Under the pieces are notes generated by a model. It was not told the origin of the DNA. It was given only the letters and a program-made list of their open reading frames with translations, and made no database searches. Shown piece after piece: positions 9,602-18,709 of a stretch of DNA of 64,000 nt; positions within the stretch are counted from its first letter, which is position 1, and the number at the start of each line of letters is the position of its first letter. This DNA is from Myxococcales bacterium (GTDB lineage Bacteria; Myxococcota; UBA727; JABDBI01), in the NCBI GenBank assembly GCA_023898405.1, contig CP060221.1:2123501-2187500 (forward strand). Reading direction: 5' to 3'. The translations under genes were made by a program, and so were the position numbers.

Positions 9602-11302
9602 ATGTCAAATGTGAGTGCAATCGATCGCATAATGAGTGAGCGACGACAAAAAGGCGAAGAGTTAAAAAAAATTGGGCAAGACCCTTATGCTAATGGTTTT
9701 ATTCCTACAATTACTACCGATAAATTTGCTTATAAATATAGTGAGCTATCTAAAGAAGAGCTTGAAGAGTGTAGCGAGAGCTTTCTGATGGCTGGCCGTA
9801 TCATGGCCGTTCGTAATATGGGAAAAGCTGCTTTCATAAAGCTGCAAGATCGCCACGGACAAATTCAACTTTTCCTACAAAAAGATGCCATCGGAGAAAA
9901 TAATTTCCAAGCTTTTAAGCTGAGTGATGTGGGAGATATTGTTGGAGTAAGCGGTACACCTATGAAGACTAAAACGGGTGAACTTTCCCTCAAACTCGAT
10001 AGTTTTAGCATGCTGACTAAATCCCTAAGGCCGCTGCCTGAAAAATGGCATGGTCTAAGCAATGTCGAACACCGTTATCGGCAGCGTTATCTGGATCTCA
10101 TTGTCAATGAAAAGACCCGCAAAATTTTCAATGCTCGCTCAAAAATTATTCGCGGTATTCAACATTTTCTCGATGAGAGAGATTTTATGGAGGTTGAAAC
10201 TCCGATCTTGATGGATATTGCTGGTGGAGCTGAAGCTAAACCATTTTTGACTCACCATAATACTCTTGGTGAAGATCTTTCCCTTAGAATTGCAACTGAG
10301 CTTCATTTAAAGCGCTTGGTTGTTGGCGGGATTGAGCGGGTCTATGAAATTGGCAGATTATTTCGCAATGAAGGTGTAAGTACCAGGCACAATCCTGAGT
10401 TTACCACCATAGAATTTTATCAAGCGTATGCAGACTACAAGGATTTCATGGATTTAAGTGAGGAGCTTTTTCGTAAGCTTGCCTGGGAGGTAAATCAAAG
10501 CCATGTTGTAAAGTTTCAAGATCATGAGATCGATTTTTCCAAGCCATTTCGAAGAGTTCCTATCGCACAACTGGTAGCAGAACATTTGGGCTATAACGAA
10601 AAACAAACCCAAGAGCTCATAAATATTTCTTCAGTAGAGCAAGCGCTTTTGCTCTCTCATGGGCATTTGGTGAGCGATGAGGAAGCGATTGTTATTTGTC
10701 TTAAGGAACTAAGTCACGACGAAATGAATAGCATTTTGTCTTTTTGCTTTAAGGATGAGCCTGTAGTAGAAGGAAGTGATGCTATGACTCATGCCAAGAG
10801 AATCTGCAAAGACTTCGCAAAAGATCTAAGCATGATCGGAAAAGCTCTTGATCAAGCTTTGAGTCACGAAAGAAAAAGAAGGCTTGCTTTGCATTTGTTG
10901 TATGGCGTTTTCGATCATGAAGTTGAAGAAAAAATAATCCAGCCTACCTTTATTACCGATTTTAGTGTTTCAGTTTCACCCTTGGCTCGAAAGCGGGATG
11001 GTGATAGTGCCGTGGTCGATCGTTTTGAGCTGATTATTGCCAAAATGGAAGTTGCCAATGCTTTTTCAGAGTTGAGTGATGCTGATGATCAGCGAGCACG
11101 CTTTGAAAAACAAATGCAACAAAAAAGTATGGGTGATGAAGAAGCGCCTGATCTCGACGAAGATTATGTCAATGCACTTGAGTATGGCATGCCTCCGACG
11201 GCTGGCCAAGGCATTGGCATTGATAGATTGGTAATGATTTTAACCGATAGCCCTTCCATACGAGAAGTTATCTTGTTTCCTAAAATGAGAAAAAAATCCT
11301 AG
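9602..11302 (+). CDS. lysS: Lysyl-tRNA synthetase (class II)
   Basis: Charges tRNA-Lys. An N-terminal OB-fold anticodon-binding domain (about 60-150, GRIMAVRNMGKAAFIKLQDRHG) is followed by the class II catalytic core. Motif 2 is visible as YEIGRLFRNEGVSTRHNPEFT and motif 3 as GYGMPPTAGQGIGIDR-like sequence (EYGMPPTAGQGIGIDRLVM). The protein is 566 residues, about 60 longer than the usual ~500. The extra part is an inserted helical region at about residues 325-430, between motif 2 and the FITDFSVSVSPLAR segment. It sits in one operon with ompH-lpxD-fabZ upstream and lolC-lolD downstream. Confidence 0.96.
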   Translation: MSNVSAIDRIMSERRQKGEELKKIGQDPYANGFIPTITTDKFAYKYSELSKEELEECSESFLMAGRIMAVRNMGKAAFIKLQDRHGQIQLFLQKDAIGENNFQAFKLSDVGDIVGVSGTPMKTKTGELSLKLDSFSMLTKSLRPLPEKWHGLSNVEHRYRQRYLDLIVNEKTRKIFNARSKIIRGIQHFLDERDFMEVETPILMDIAGGAEAKPFLTHHNTLGEDLSLRIATELHLKRLVVGGIERVYEIGRLFRNEGVSTRHNPEFTTIEFYQAYADYKDFMDLSEELFRKLAWEVNQSHVVKFQDHEIDFSKPFRRVPIAQLVAEHLGYNEKQTQELINISSVEQALLLSHGHLVSDEEAIVICLKELSHDEMNSILSFCFKDEPVVEGSDAMTHAKRICKDFAKDLSMIGKALDQALSHERKRRLALHLLYGVFDHEVEEKIIQPTFITDFSVSVSPLARKRDGDSAVVDRFELIIAKMEVANAFSELSDADDQRARFEKQMQQKSMGDEEAPDLDEDYVNALEYGMPPTAGQGIGIDRLVMILTDSPSIREVILFPKMRKKS

Positions 11303-11332
11303 TCGCACAAATAAATTATTTTGCTCGATAAA

Positions 11333-13267
11333 ATGGGAACAAACATTATGGTGAGTGAACTGTTCTATCAATCGGCAATCATAAATGCCATGGTTTTTTT
11401 GTGGCTGGCTTCGGCTTTAAGCACGGCACGCATTATGTTGCGATGTGATAGAGGTATCTCGGTATCTTTATTGATGGCTTTGTTTTTTGGCCCTTTAGCC
11501 ATGATTGCTGCATGGCTCTACGAGGCATGGTATTTTAAAAAACAATCTAAAAAACTTATGCAGCCTAAACAAACTCTCAGAGTTTATGCTTCTATTTTTT
11601 TAGCTTCTATTTTTGCTATCGCTTTATTTCATTGGTTTTATGTAAGCAATAGTTTTCAAGTGACCACTTCTAGTGAAGCTTTGATGGGGCATATAGGCAT
11701 TTTCTTAATCATAGTGGGATTTCTTTGTGGTAGTGCCCATGCTTTGATCACTCATCGTGTAGCTTTTTTTGAGACGTGCTGGACCACTTTTTTTCTTTCT
11801 CTTTATGCGCTGAGTCTAGGTGAGTGGGCTAATAATGTTTTCTCTTACGGAACTTCGCTTGCTTATTTTTCAGCACTAACACTGACGGCAAATTTTTTAT
11901 TTTTTATATTTTCTACTTTGGGCGGTGCCTTAGGGTATTTGTTTTGTGGTGAGAGGCGCATTAATTTTTCCTATGGTTATGAATTTTTTATTGGCATGCG
12001 TTTTTTGATGACAAAACGGAGCAGTCAGGTTGTTTCGCTTATCTCGGTCATTTCTGTTTTTGCAGTCATGATCGCGTGCTGTGGCATGATAGTTGTCATG
12101 GGAGTGATGAACGGCTTTACCTTTGATTTACGAACAAAAATTTTAGGGGCCAATCCTCATCTGATGGTGCTTAAATACGGAAAAGATTTTCGAGAGTACA
12201 AAGATATTGTTCAAAAAACAAAAGATCTAACTTGGGTGGTGAGCGCAAGCCCTTTCATTGTTAATGAGGCGATGATTTCTAAGGATAAAAATTTATCCAG
12301 TGCTTTGATTACAGGAATTGATCTTAATAATAGCGATAAAACTCATTTGTTACGCTATGTGAGCCAAGAGACCCTCAACTACTTAAATCACGAAGAAAAA
12401 ATTCCTGTTGTACATGAAATAAATATGCATGGAAATCTTGGCAAGATTTTGGATGACAAAGTAGCTGTCAATGAATTGCCCGGAGTTATCCTTGGTAAAG
12501 AGATGGCTAAGGAACTTCAGGTTTTTGTAGGGGATAGCATCAATATCATTAGCCCTATCGGTGATATAGGACCAACGGGCCCCATTCCCAAGGCAAAAGC
12601 TTTTAGAGTTGCCGGTTTTTTTGATTCAGGCATGTATGAATACGATGCAAAATTTGCCTACATTAAACTTGAGGCGGCGCAAGAATTTTTTAATTTAAAA
12701 TCCCTTGTAACAGGTATTGAGTACAGGCTAAGCGATGTAGAAAAAACGCGCGAGGTGGCTTTGCAAATTGACAATGCCATTGGCGGCTATCCTTTTTACA
12801 CTCGTGACTGGATGCAGATGAATCGCAACATGTTTTCAGCTCTACAATTAGAAAAAATCGCTATGCTAATTATTTTGGGTACGCTCATTTTTATGGCGAG
12901 CCTTTTAATATTGGTGACCCTGATCATGGTGGTGATGGAAAAAGGAAAAGAAATCGCTATTCTTAAAAGCATGGGTGCGACCGATGCATCAGTGATGAAA
13001 ATTTTTGTAAGCTATGGTCTTTTTGTAGGGGGGCTGGGAGCTATTCTTGGTGGGATGTTAGGTTTAGGGATCTGTTGGCTGATAGATAAAATTGGTATCA
13101 GGCTTGACTCAGATATTTATTATTTTTCTAAAATCCCAGTGAGGATTGAAAGCGTTGAAATTTTATTGGTGATATTGGCTGCTATTATTATTAGCTTTTT
13201 AGCAACCATACCTCCATCTTTGTTTGCTGCCCGCCTAAAACCGGTTGAAGGTTTGCGCTACGAGTAA
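11333..13267 (+). CDS. lolC: Lipoprotein-releasing ABC permease (LolC/LolE family) with N-terminal membrane extension
   Basis: Inner-membrane permease of the Lol system, which extracts mature lipoproteins from the inner membrane and hands them to LolA. The LolC/E part starts near residue 215 (EFFIGMRFLMTKRSSQVVSLISVISVFAV), followed by a periplasmic domain and three C-terminal membrane helices of the FtsX type (ILVTLIMVVMEKGKEIAILK). In front is an unusual ~215-residue hydrophobic region with about six predicted membrane segments, so the protein has 644 residues instead of about 410. ATG 11333 was chosen; ATG 11348 is equally possible. Only one permease is present, so a homodimer is likely. 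lolD follows after 5 bp. Confidence 0.88.
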   Translation: MGTNIMVSELFYQSAIINAMVFLWLASALSTARIMLRCDRGISVSLLMALFFGPLAMIAAWLYEAWYFKKQSKKLMQPKQTLRVYASIFLASIFAIALFHWFYVSNSFQVTTSSEALMGHIGIFLIIVGFLCGSAHALITHRVAFFETCWTTFFLSLYALSLGEWANNVFSYGTSLAYFSALTLTANFLFFIFSTLGGALGYLFCGERRINFSYGYEFFIGMRFLMTKRSSQVVSLISVISVFAVMIACCGMIVVMGVMNGFTFDLRTKILGANPHLMVLKYGKDFREYKDIVQKTKDLTWVVSASPFIVNEAMISKDKNLSSALITGIDLNNSDKTHLLRYVSQETLNYLNHEEKIPVVHEINMHGNLGKILDDKVAVNELPGVILGKEMAKELQVFVGDSINIISPIGDIGPTGPIPKAKAFRVAGFFDSGMYEYDAKFAYIKLEAAQEFFNLKSLVTGIEYRLSDVEKTREVALQIDNAIGGYPFYTRDWMQMNRNMFSALQLEKIAMLIILGTLIFMASLLILVTLIMVVMEKGKEIAILKSMGATDASVMKIFVSYGLFVGGLGAILGGMLGLGICWLIDKIGIRLDSDIYYFSKIPVRIESVEILLVILAAIIISFLATIPPSLFAARLKPVEGLRYE

Positions 13268-13272
13268 AGCAC

Positions 13273-13944
13273 ATGAATGTTGAAATAAAGAACCTATCAA
13301 AAAATTATTATCTCAATGGCATAACGATTCCGGTTTTAAAAAATATTAACGTGTCAATTGCTCAAGGTGACCTCATATCGCTGACAGGTCCATCAGGTGC
13401 AGGAAAAAGTACTTTTTTGCATGTGGTTGGCACCCTTGATACTCCCACTTTAGGAACAATCACCTATGATTTTGCCAATATCATGCATTGGTCAGAGGCT
13501 AAAATTGCTGACTTTCGCAATGAAAATATTGGTTATGTTTTTCAGTTTCATCATTTGATGAGCGAGTTTAGCGCTGTAGAAAATGTGATGATGCCGCTTA
13601 TGATGCGCAGAGTCTCTAAGAATAAAGCCTATCCTAAAGCTTGTGAAGTTCTTGAGTATGTAGGGCTTGGCGATAGGTTGAGCCATAAACCAGGAGAACT
13701 TTCAGGTGGGGAGCAACAACGAGTAGCACTAGCTCGGGCCCTGGCTCATGAACCACGGTTATTGTTAGCCGACGAGCCAACCGGTAATCTCGATGATAAA
13801 ACTGGGCACCATATTATTGAACTTATAAAAAAATATAATGAAGAAAAAAAAGTGACGGTACTGTTGGTGACCCACAATAAAGCTATCAGTGATTCTTTTC
13901 ATAGAAAATTTTTTCTTGATAAAGAAAATTTATATGTCGCTTAG
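13273..13944 (+). CDS. lolD: Lipoprotein-releasing ABC ATPase LolD
   Basis: ATP-binding subunit that energises lipoprotein release through the adjacent permease. The 223-residue product has Walker A GPSGAGKST, the Q-loop in GYVFQFHHLMSEFSAVENV, ABC signature LSGGEQQRVALARAL, Walker B LLLADEPTGNLD and the switch His in LLVTHN. The GYVFQFHHL phrase is typical of LolD among MacB-type ATPases. Last gene of the ompH-to-lolD run. Confidence 0.95.
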   Translation: MNVEIKNLSKNYYLNGITIPVLKNINVSIAQGDLISLTGPSGAGKSTFLHVVGTLDTPTLGTITYDFANIMHWSEAKIADFRNENIGYVFQFHHLMSEFSAVENVMMPLMMRRVSKNKAYPKACEVLEYVGLGDRLSHKPGELSGGEQQRVALARALAHEPRLLLADEPTGNLDDKTGHHIIELIKKYNEEKKVTVLLVTHNKAISDSFHRKFFLDKENLYVA

Positions 13945-14387
13945 ATTAGAATTTTTTCATAAATAATAGGGCGTGAATAAGTTTGCAGAATAAAACTCTG
14001 AAATTTAGCAGTTAATAAAGTATTTAAATTTGATATTAATACACAGTAAAATAAGAATAAAAACTGCTGATTAAGATGAACACTGCAAAATAGAACATCA
14101 ATCTCAAGAAATACAAAATTATCCGAATAAAAAGAGATTAGAGTTATTGGCAAATATCAAGTTGCCAAGACGAGAAAATAGCGCAAAAGAAAAGCGTCTT
14201 AATTCTATAATCAGTTGCGCTATGCTGTTCCATCAAATGATGTCCAAAAAATTATTAAGGGAAATATGGTGAGCATTGAGTAGAAAGATCTAGTATTCAA
14301 AGCGCTTTTTGAAAGAAATGATGAAACTTAACAATAGTGATCCCTGAAAAAGATCTCTATTGAACCCAACGGATGCTTAAAATTTCA
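13945..14387. other. Intergenic region between lolD and a minus-strand gene
   Basis: 443 bp of AT-rich sequence between convergent genes. No convincing gene was found. An imperfect inverted repeat (GATGAAACTTAA near 14319 against TTAAAATTTCATC near 14377) could fold near the 3' end of the minus-strand gene, but it has mismatches and no clear T-run. No other structure was recognised. Confidence 0.3.
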
Positions 14388-15392
14388 TCACTTTTTAGAC
14401 TTATAAAAATTTTTCTTTTGCTCTTCTTGTTCTTTTTTTACTTCTTTTTTGTATTCATCCAAGGCGCACATAGCATCCGACAGTGATGCATGAATGGAAA
14501 GTTCAACCATAATGAAAAAGGCAAGGTGACCTTTGGGAACAATATAATATGCTGAACCATCTATTTCTTTGATCAAATCCTGAACTTTTAAAAGTCCTGG
14601 GATAGCTATGATATCGGTATCGGGAAGGCCTAGCTTTTCTTGCACGATATCAAAATTGTGATTACCCGCGTTTGTTGCGTGCCAAAGCCCCGTAAAATGT
14701 GGAGGAATAGCTTTGCTTTGGGCAAAACTTATAATAGATCCAGAAGTTACTAAATTTTCCTCAGCGTTTTTTGCTGATAACTCGCTGTCATCAATTCCTC
14801 TGGTAGAAATATATATTTTATACTCAGGGCTTGGGATATTGAGCGTGTTATTTTCTATTTTAAAATTTACGGAGTTGATACTAAATTTTTTATTTTTTGG
14901 CTCGATAAAATTTTTGCTGCATTTTTTTGAGTTAAGTTGTTCTCGTAGGTTATCTAAGTTGTAGTGCGTGCCAGTAAAATTCTGATCTTTGTATTCAAGA
15001 GCTACTTGTTGAGCTGTTTCGGAAAATTTAACGTCGAGATTTACATCCCTACATTGTTTTATAAGTGGATTTGGGTTGTCTTTGGCATAGATGCTTGGCG
15101 TAATAATACGCTTAGGGACGAGGTTATGGTTGAATTGGCCCGTGAGCCACTTATTAAAAGCTTTTGTGCAATCTGCTTTCTTAACTTTACCAGGGCTGTC
15201 TGGCGCATCTGGTTCGGCAAGTTTGGCTTGCTTTAATCGATTGAGCAATTTAGTAGTCATTTCGCTTACTTTATCTTCATGTATAGAGATAAAATTCTCG
15301 AGCGTTACTTCAATAGGTACTTTTGCGCATGAAAAAAATAAAAATGCGGGCACCACCACCGCAAGCCTCAAAATAATTTTTGAATCAGCCAT
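14388..15392 (-). CDS. Putative lipoprotein of unknown function
   Basis: 334 residues. The N terminus has a basic start, a hydrophobic stretch (LRLAVVVPAFLFF) and then SCAK, which looks like a lipoprotein signal with an imperfect lipobox (Phe at -3). The mature part is hydrophilic with no recognised domain. The last ~30 residues are rich in Lys, Glu and Gln and could form a helix. It stands alone on the minus strand, between lolD and the GltS-like gene. Exported hypothetical protein is the safe description. Confidence 0.7.
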   Translation of the reverse strand: MADSKIILRLAVVVPAFLFFSCAKVPIEVTLENFISIHEDKVSEMTTKLLNRLKQAKLAEPDAPDSPGKVKKADCTKAFNKWLTGQFNHNLVPKRIITPSIYAKDNPNPLIKQCRDVNLDVKFSETAQQVALEYKDQNFTGTHYNLDNLREQLNSKKCSKNFIEPKNKKFSINSVNFKIENNTLNIPSPEYKIYISTRGIDDSELSAKNAEENLVTSGSIISFAQSKAIPPHFTGLWHATNAGNHNFDIVQEKLGLPDTDIIAIPGLLKVQDLIKEIDGSAYYIVPKGHLAFFIMVELSIHASLSDAMCALDEYKKEVKKEQEEQKKNFYKSKK

Positions 15393-15449
15393 CTAGGGTT
15401 CCTTTGGGTAAAAGAATAAAACCTACTATACAAATTCATTCTACAAATT

Positions 15450-15660
15450 TCATTTTAACACGCCAAAAGCATTATTTTTTTGCAAAATAAACTTTGCTTG
15501 CACCTGGGTTTTCCAAGCATTTAATTTGTGCAATAGAGCTTTCGTATCAGCTTTTGCTATATCTGGTCTTTGTTTTTTATCAAGCCACTGCAAGAGAGCC
15601 TAAGGCGCTAAAACATCCTTCTCCTTTTTGCGTATGGGATGAGTTCGTCAGAAGCTGAAT
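15450..15660 (-). pseudogene. Possible decayed gene remnant
   Basis: Reading the minus strand, two different frames give protein-like sequence back to back: KGEGCFSALGSLAVA, then a stop, and after a one-base shift LLQWLDKKQRPDIAKADTK continuing to a TGA at 15450-15452. The join suggests the 3' end of a frameshifted gene. No start codon or homologue is recognised, and the stretch also lies in the upstream region of the GltS-like gene, so it may be chance. Confidence 0.25.
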
Positions 15661-15689
15661 ATTGATTTCAACTTTTAATGGGAGTTTTC

Positions 15690-17102
15690 ATGGCCATGGT
15701 TTCTTCACTGCCAGTCCTGGCTGATTTTGGAGTGATTTCAACCCTTATCCTATTTTCTCATTTACTGAGAAGTAAAATAAAATTTTTACAAAATACTTAT
15801 ATCCCTAGCGCTATCATTGCAGGTTTATTGGCATTGGTTGGTGGACCTCAGTTTTTAGATATTTTGCCTTTCAGCGAAATTGATGGGCAGCAGAATATAG
15901 CATCATATCCATCGTTTTTAGTGGTGCTCCTCTTTGCTACTTTATTTTTAGGGAAGCGCAAGAAAAAGATTTCTGTAAAGAAAACTATTGAACATGCTGG
16001 AGATACATTTTTTTTCAACTTAGCTTCTATTTTAGGGCAGTATGGCTTCACATTATTATTTGGAGCTTTGTTTCTTTATCCTATCTTTAGCTACCTTCCC
16101 AAAGGTTTTGTTTTGCTTTTGCCTGCAGGTTTTGTTGGGGGGCATGGTACTGCTGCGGCGATCGGTTCGGTATTTGAATCTTACGGGTTTGAAGGTGCTC
16201 TGAGTATTGGCTATGCTTCCGCTACTGTTGGTATTTTGGTTGGAGTTTTGGGCGGTATGATTCTCATAAATATTGGGACTCGCCTGGGGTGGACGCGCCT
16301 TGTGCAATCAGTCCAAGAAATGCCCATCAGTATGAAGACCGGTTTTGTTCCCGAAGAAGAACAACCTTCGATGGGAAATGAAACAGTGAGTCCTATCGCG
16401 CTTGATCCGCTTACTTGGCATATTGCCATTGTTATCTCTACCGCTGTTGCTGCTTATAAAATTAGTGGAATTGTGCAAAATCTGTTGGGCATAAGTGTGC
16501 CGGTTTTTTGTGTGGCCTTGCTTACGGGAGCTGTGATTCAAAAAATAATGAACCTTATAAAAATTGGCCGTTATGTAGATCGAACAGTTATTCACCGGAT
16601 TGGCTCTATGGTTACTGATTTCTTGGTGGCTTTTGGAATTGCGTCTATTTCTGCCAAACTTGTTATTAATTTTGCTTTACCTCTTATGGCCATGTTCACT
16701 TTTGGCACTTTATTAACACTTTTTATGGTGTGGGTTATCGGAAGACGTGTGTGCCGCAATTTTTGGTTTGAGCGATCTATGTTGTTGTTTGGCTGGAACA
16801 CGGGATCAGTAGCCATGTCTATGGTTTTGGTTCGCGTTCTTGATCCAAGCATGAAATCTGGTGTTCTTGAAGATTTCGGTATTTCTTATTTTGGGGTCGC
16901 ATTTGTTGAGATTGCCATTATTAGTTTGGTTCCTCATTTGGTGATGCAGGGAATAGTAGCGTGGCCAATCGCTGTTTTGGTGGGAGGGTTTTTAGCATGC
17001 TTGCTACTTTCTCGTCTTTTAGTTGGTTGGGCAGGGCCTTCACCCACGGCATTGCGCGAGGGAGAAGCAAAAGTTATGGGTGGCGATTTTGCCGACGATT
17101 GA
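15690..17102 (+). CDS. Sodium/glutamate symporter-like transporter (GltS/ESS family)
   Basis: Polytopic inner-membrane carrier predicted to import glutamate or a related anion with sodium. The 470-residue product has about twelve hydrophobic segments. It shows the GltS-type motif NTYIPSAIIAGLLAL near the N terminus and FVGGHGTAAAIGSVFE in the first half, and the region FGWNTGSVAMSMVLVRVLDP mirrors it in the second half, as expected for this inverted-repeat fold. It is longer than E. coli GltS (about 400), with a hydrophilic loop near residue 225. ATG 15690 has a good GGGAG site five bases upstream and is preferred over ATG 15678. The substrate is inferred from family only. Confidence 0.8.
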   Translation: MAMVSSLPVLADFGVISTLILFSHLLRSKIKFLQNTYIPSAIIAGLLALVGGPQFLDILPFSEIDGQQNIASYPSFLVVLLFATLFLGKRKKKISVKKTIEHAGDTFFFNLASILGQYGFTLLFGALFLYPIFSYLPKGFVLLLPAGFVGGHGTAAAIGSVFESYGFEGALSIGYASATVGILVGVLGGMILINIGTRLGWTRLVQSVQEMPISMKTGFVPEEEQPSMGNETVSPIALDPLTWHIAIVISTAVAAYKISGIVQNLLGISVPVFCVALLTGAVIQKIMNLIKIGRYVDRTVIHRIGSMVTDFLVAFGIASISAKLVINFALPLMAMFTFGTLLTLFMVWVIGRRVCRNFWFERSMLLFGWNTGSVAMSMVLVRVLDPSMKSGVLEDFGISYFGVAFVEIAIISLVPHLVMQGIVAWPIAVLVGGFLACLLLSRLLVGWAGPSPTALREGEAKVMGGDFADD

Positions 17103-17118
17103 GTTTTAGGAGATGTCG

Positions 17119-17625
17119 ATGGCTACGAGTTTTTCTCTCGAACACTGTTTTCCTCATATTTCTTTGGAAAAATTTGAGGCTCATCTCAATGATCCAGCTC
17201 TCAACACCATGCTTGAGAAGGGGTTAGATTTTGAAGAGCGCAAGCTTCTCATCAAAGACGATAAAAAAAATGGAGAAGTTGTGTGGACCTTCAGAGTAAA
17301 AAAACTTGGTCAATGGCCATCTGCTGTTAAAAAAATTATTCAAAACGATTCATTTTCTTGGCAAGAAATTTCGCATTATGTTCCTGAAGAACATTGTGTG
17401 CATTGGGAGATTGTGCCGGAGATCAAGGGCATAAAATTTCACGGCCAAGGTGTATGGAAGCTCAGCAAATCTGGAAAGGGGTGTAAACGTGTGATCGAAG
17501 GAAAGATCAGCGTCGATATTCCATTTTTGGGAAAAGTTGTTGAGTCTTTCATTGTCAATGAACTTAAAAACACCTATGAAATTGAGCCTAAAATTCAAGA
17601 GAAATTTTATGCTTCGGTAGCTTGA
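17119..17625 (+). CDS. DUF2505-type SRPBCC protein
   Basis: 168 residues with no signal peptide or membrane segment. The overall pattern resembles the DUF2505 family: a short helix-rich start, a beta-rich middle with repeated Trp, and a C-terminal GKISVDIPFLGKVVESFIV phrase followed by a helix. DUF2505 is a START/SRPBCC-like ligand-pocket fold of unknown function. ATG 17119 is chosen because AGGAG lies six bases before it; the in-frame ATG at 17113 directly abuts that site. lipA starts one base after its stop, so the two are cotranscribed. Confidence 0.6.
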   Translation: MATSFSLEHCFPHISLEKFEAHLNDPALNTMLEKGLDFEERKLLIKDDKKNGEVVWTFRVKKLGQWPSAVKKIIQNDSFSWQEISHYVPEEHCVHWEIVPEIKGIKFHGQGVWKLSKSGKGCKRVIEGKISVDIPFLGKVVESFIVNELKNTYEIEPKIQEKFYASVA

Positions 17626-17626
17626 T

Positions 17627-18502
17627 ATGCCTGCTTCTTCAGATCTATTGCGCCTGCCCAAAGAATTTCGCACCGCTCTTAAAAGTCATGGTGAAAAGCG
17701 TTTAGTAAAACGCATCATGCGGGAGGGGAGGCTCTCAACTGTTTGTGAAGAAGCGCGATGCCCTAATATCGGAGATTGTTTTTCGCGTAAAAGCGCAACT
17801 TTTATGATTATGGGCGATCGCTGTACTCGCCGTTGCCACTTTTGTTCAGTTACTACTAAAAAACCATTGCCTCTCGATCAAAATGAACCCCAAGCTGTGG
17901 CTGATGCAGTGAGAAAAATGAAGCTTGACTATGTTGTGATCACCAGCGTTGATCGTGATGAACTGTCAGATTTTGGGGTAGATCATTTTGTTAAAGTAAT
18001 ATCGGCCATAAAGAAAGAAAATCCTCATACAAAAATAGAATTGCTTACTCCAGATTTTCGAGGTCATCTTTCTTTGATCGATAAAATTTTAGGGAGTGAA
18101 GTTGATGTTTTTGGGCACAATATCGAAAGCGTGCAGCGACTTTATAAAAAGTTGCGACCTCAATCTAACTTTTTAACCACAACAAAAGTGTTAGCACATG
18201 CAGCTCAAAAGCTTAGCACCAAAAGTGGCTTGATGGTGGGTGTAGGTGAAAGTGACGATGAAGTGCTTGAAACTCTGAATCTTTTAAAAGATCTTGGAGT
18301 GAGCATTGTTACCATTGGGCAATATTTGCGTCCATCGCTTAAACATTGGCCAGTTGAACGTTATGTCACGCAAAAAAGTTATGAAAAATTTATTGAGCAT
18401 GGCAAAAAAATAGGGCTTAAGCACGTTTTTGCGGGGCCATTGGTCAGAAGCTCGTATCATGCAAAAGAAGTTCATGAAGATTCTTTGGCTTTTGCCTGTT
18501 AA
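17627..18502 (+). CDS. lipA: Lipoyl synthase LipA
   Basis: Radical-SAM enzyme that inserts two sulfur atoms into protein-bound octanoyl groups to make lipoate. Both cluster motifs are present: CEEARCPNIGDC for the auxiliary cluster and CTRRCHFC for the SAM cluster. The family phrases VVITSVDRDEL, VFGHNIESV and GQYLRPSLKHWPVERYV are also seen. 291 residues is normal. The octanoyl donor step (lipB) is encoded about 6 kb downstream rather than adjacent. The TAA stop (18500-18502) forms the first bases of hairpin repeat copy 1. Confidence 0.97.
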   Translation: MPASSDLLRLPKEFRTALKSHGEKRLVKRIMREGRLSTVCEEARCPNIGDCFSRKSATFMIMGDRCTRRCHFCSVTTKKPLPLDQNEPQAVADAVRKMKLDYVVITSVDRDELSDFGVDHFVKVISAIKKENPHTKIELLTPDFRGHLSLIDKILGSEVDVFGHNIESVQRLYKKLRPQSNFLTTTKVLAHAAQKLSTKSGLMVGVGESDDEVLETLNLLKDLGVSIVTIGQYLRPSLKHWPVERYVTQKSYEKFIEHGKKIGLKHVFAGPLVRSSYHAKEVHEDSLAFAC

Positions 18503-18604
18503 TACCATTCCCAAATTAACTGAGTATTTAATTTCTTCCTAGTCCTCGCTTTGCTGCGGGCGTTCTGAAATTAAAGACTCAGTTAATTTGGGAAATTGGT
18601 ATTA
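18500..18604. repeat. Long-hairpin repeat, copy 1
   Basis: 105-bp near-palindrome. The left arm (18500-18535) and right arm (18567-18604) are complementary apart from a 2-nt gap and one mismatch. They flank a 31-nt core (18536-18566) containing CTCGCTTTGCTGCGGGCG, which can form a small tip hairpin. The outer ends read TAATACCA and its complement. The same core occurs at 27.1 and 52.1 kb with different arms. It begins on the lipA stop codon, so a transcript of lipA would end in a very stable hairpin, but there is no T-run. Confidence 0.9.
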
Positions 18605-18701
18605 GAAAAAATTCAAGCCAAGAAATTAAGTAGTTATTTTATTTGCTTCTTAAAAAATTATTTAGCAAACATCACTCAGCTTTTCTTAGAAAGAGCGTTG
18701 A

Positions 18702-18709
18702 TTTTTTTA
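18702..18709. repeat. Target-site duplication, left copy (partner at 19426-19433)
   Basis: TTTTTTTA directly abuts the left inverted repeat of the insertion sequence, and the identical octamer abuts the right end at 19426-19433. Being a homopolymer run it could in part be chance, but position and length fit the family's 8-bp duplication exactly. Confidence 0.8.

Noticed and set aside
14319..14390. Imperfect inverted repeat after the lipoprotein gene as a terminator
   Set aside because: Several mismatches and no T-run in the right direction.
18500..18604. Hairpin copy 1 as an ordinary lipA terminator
   Set aside because: The arms are far longer than in terminators, there is no T-run, and the same core appears in a divergent promoter region at 52 kb.
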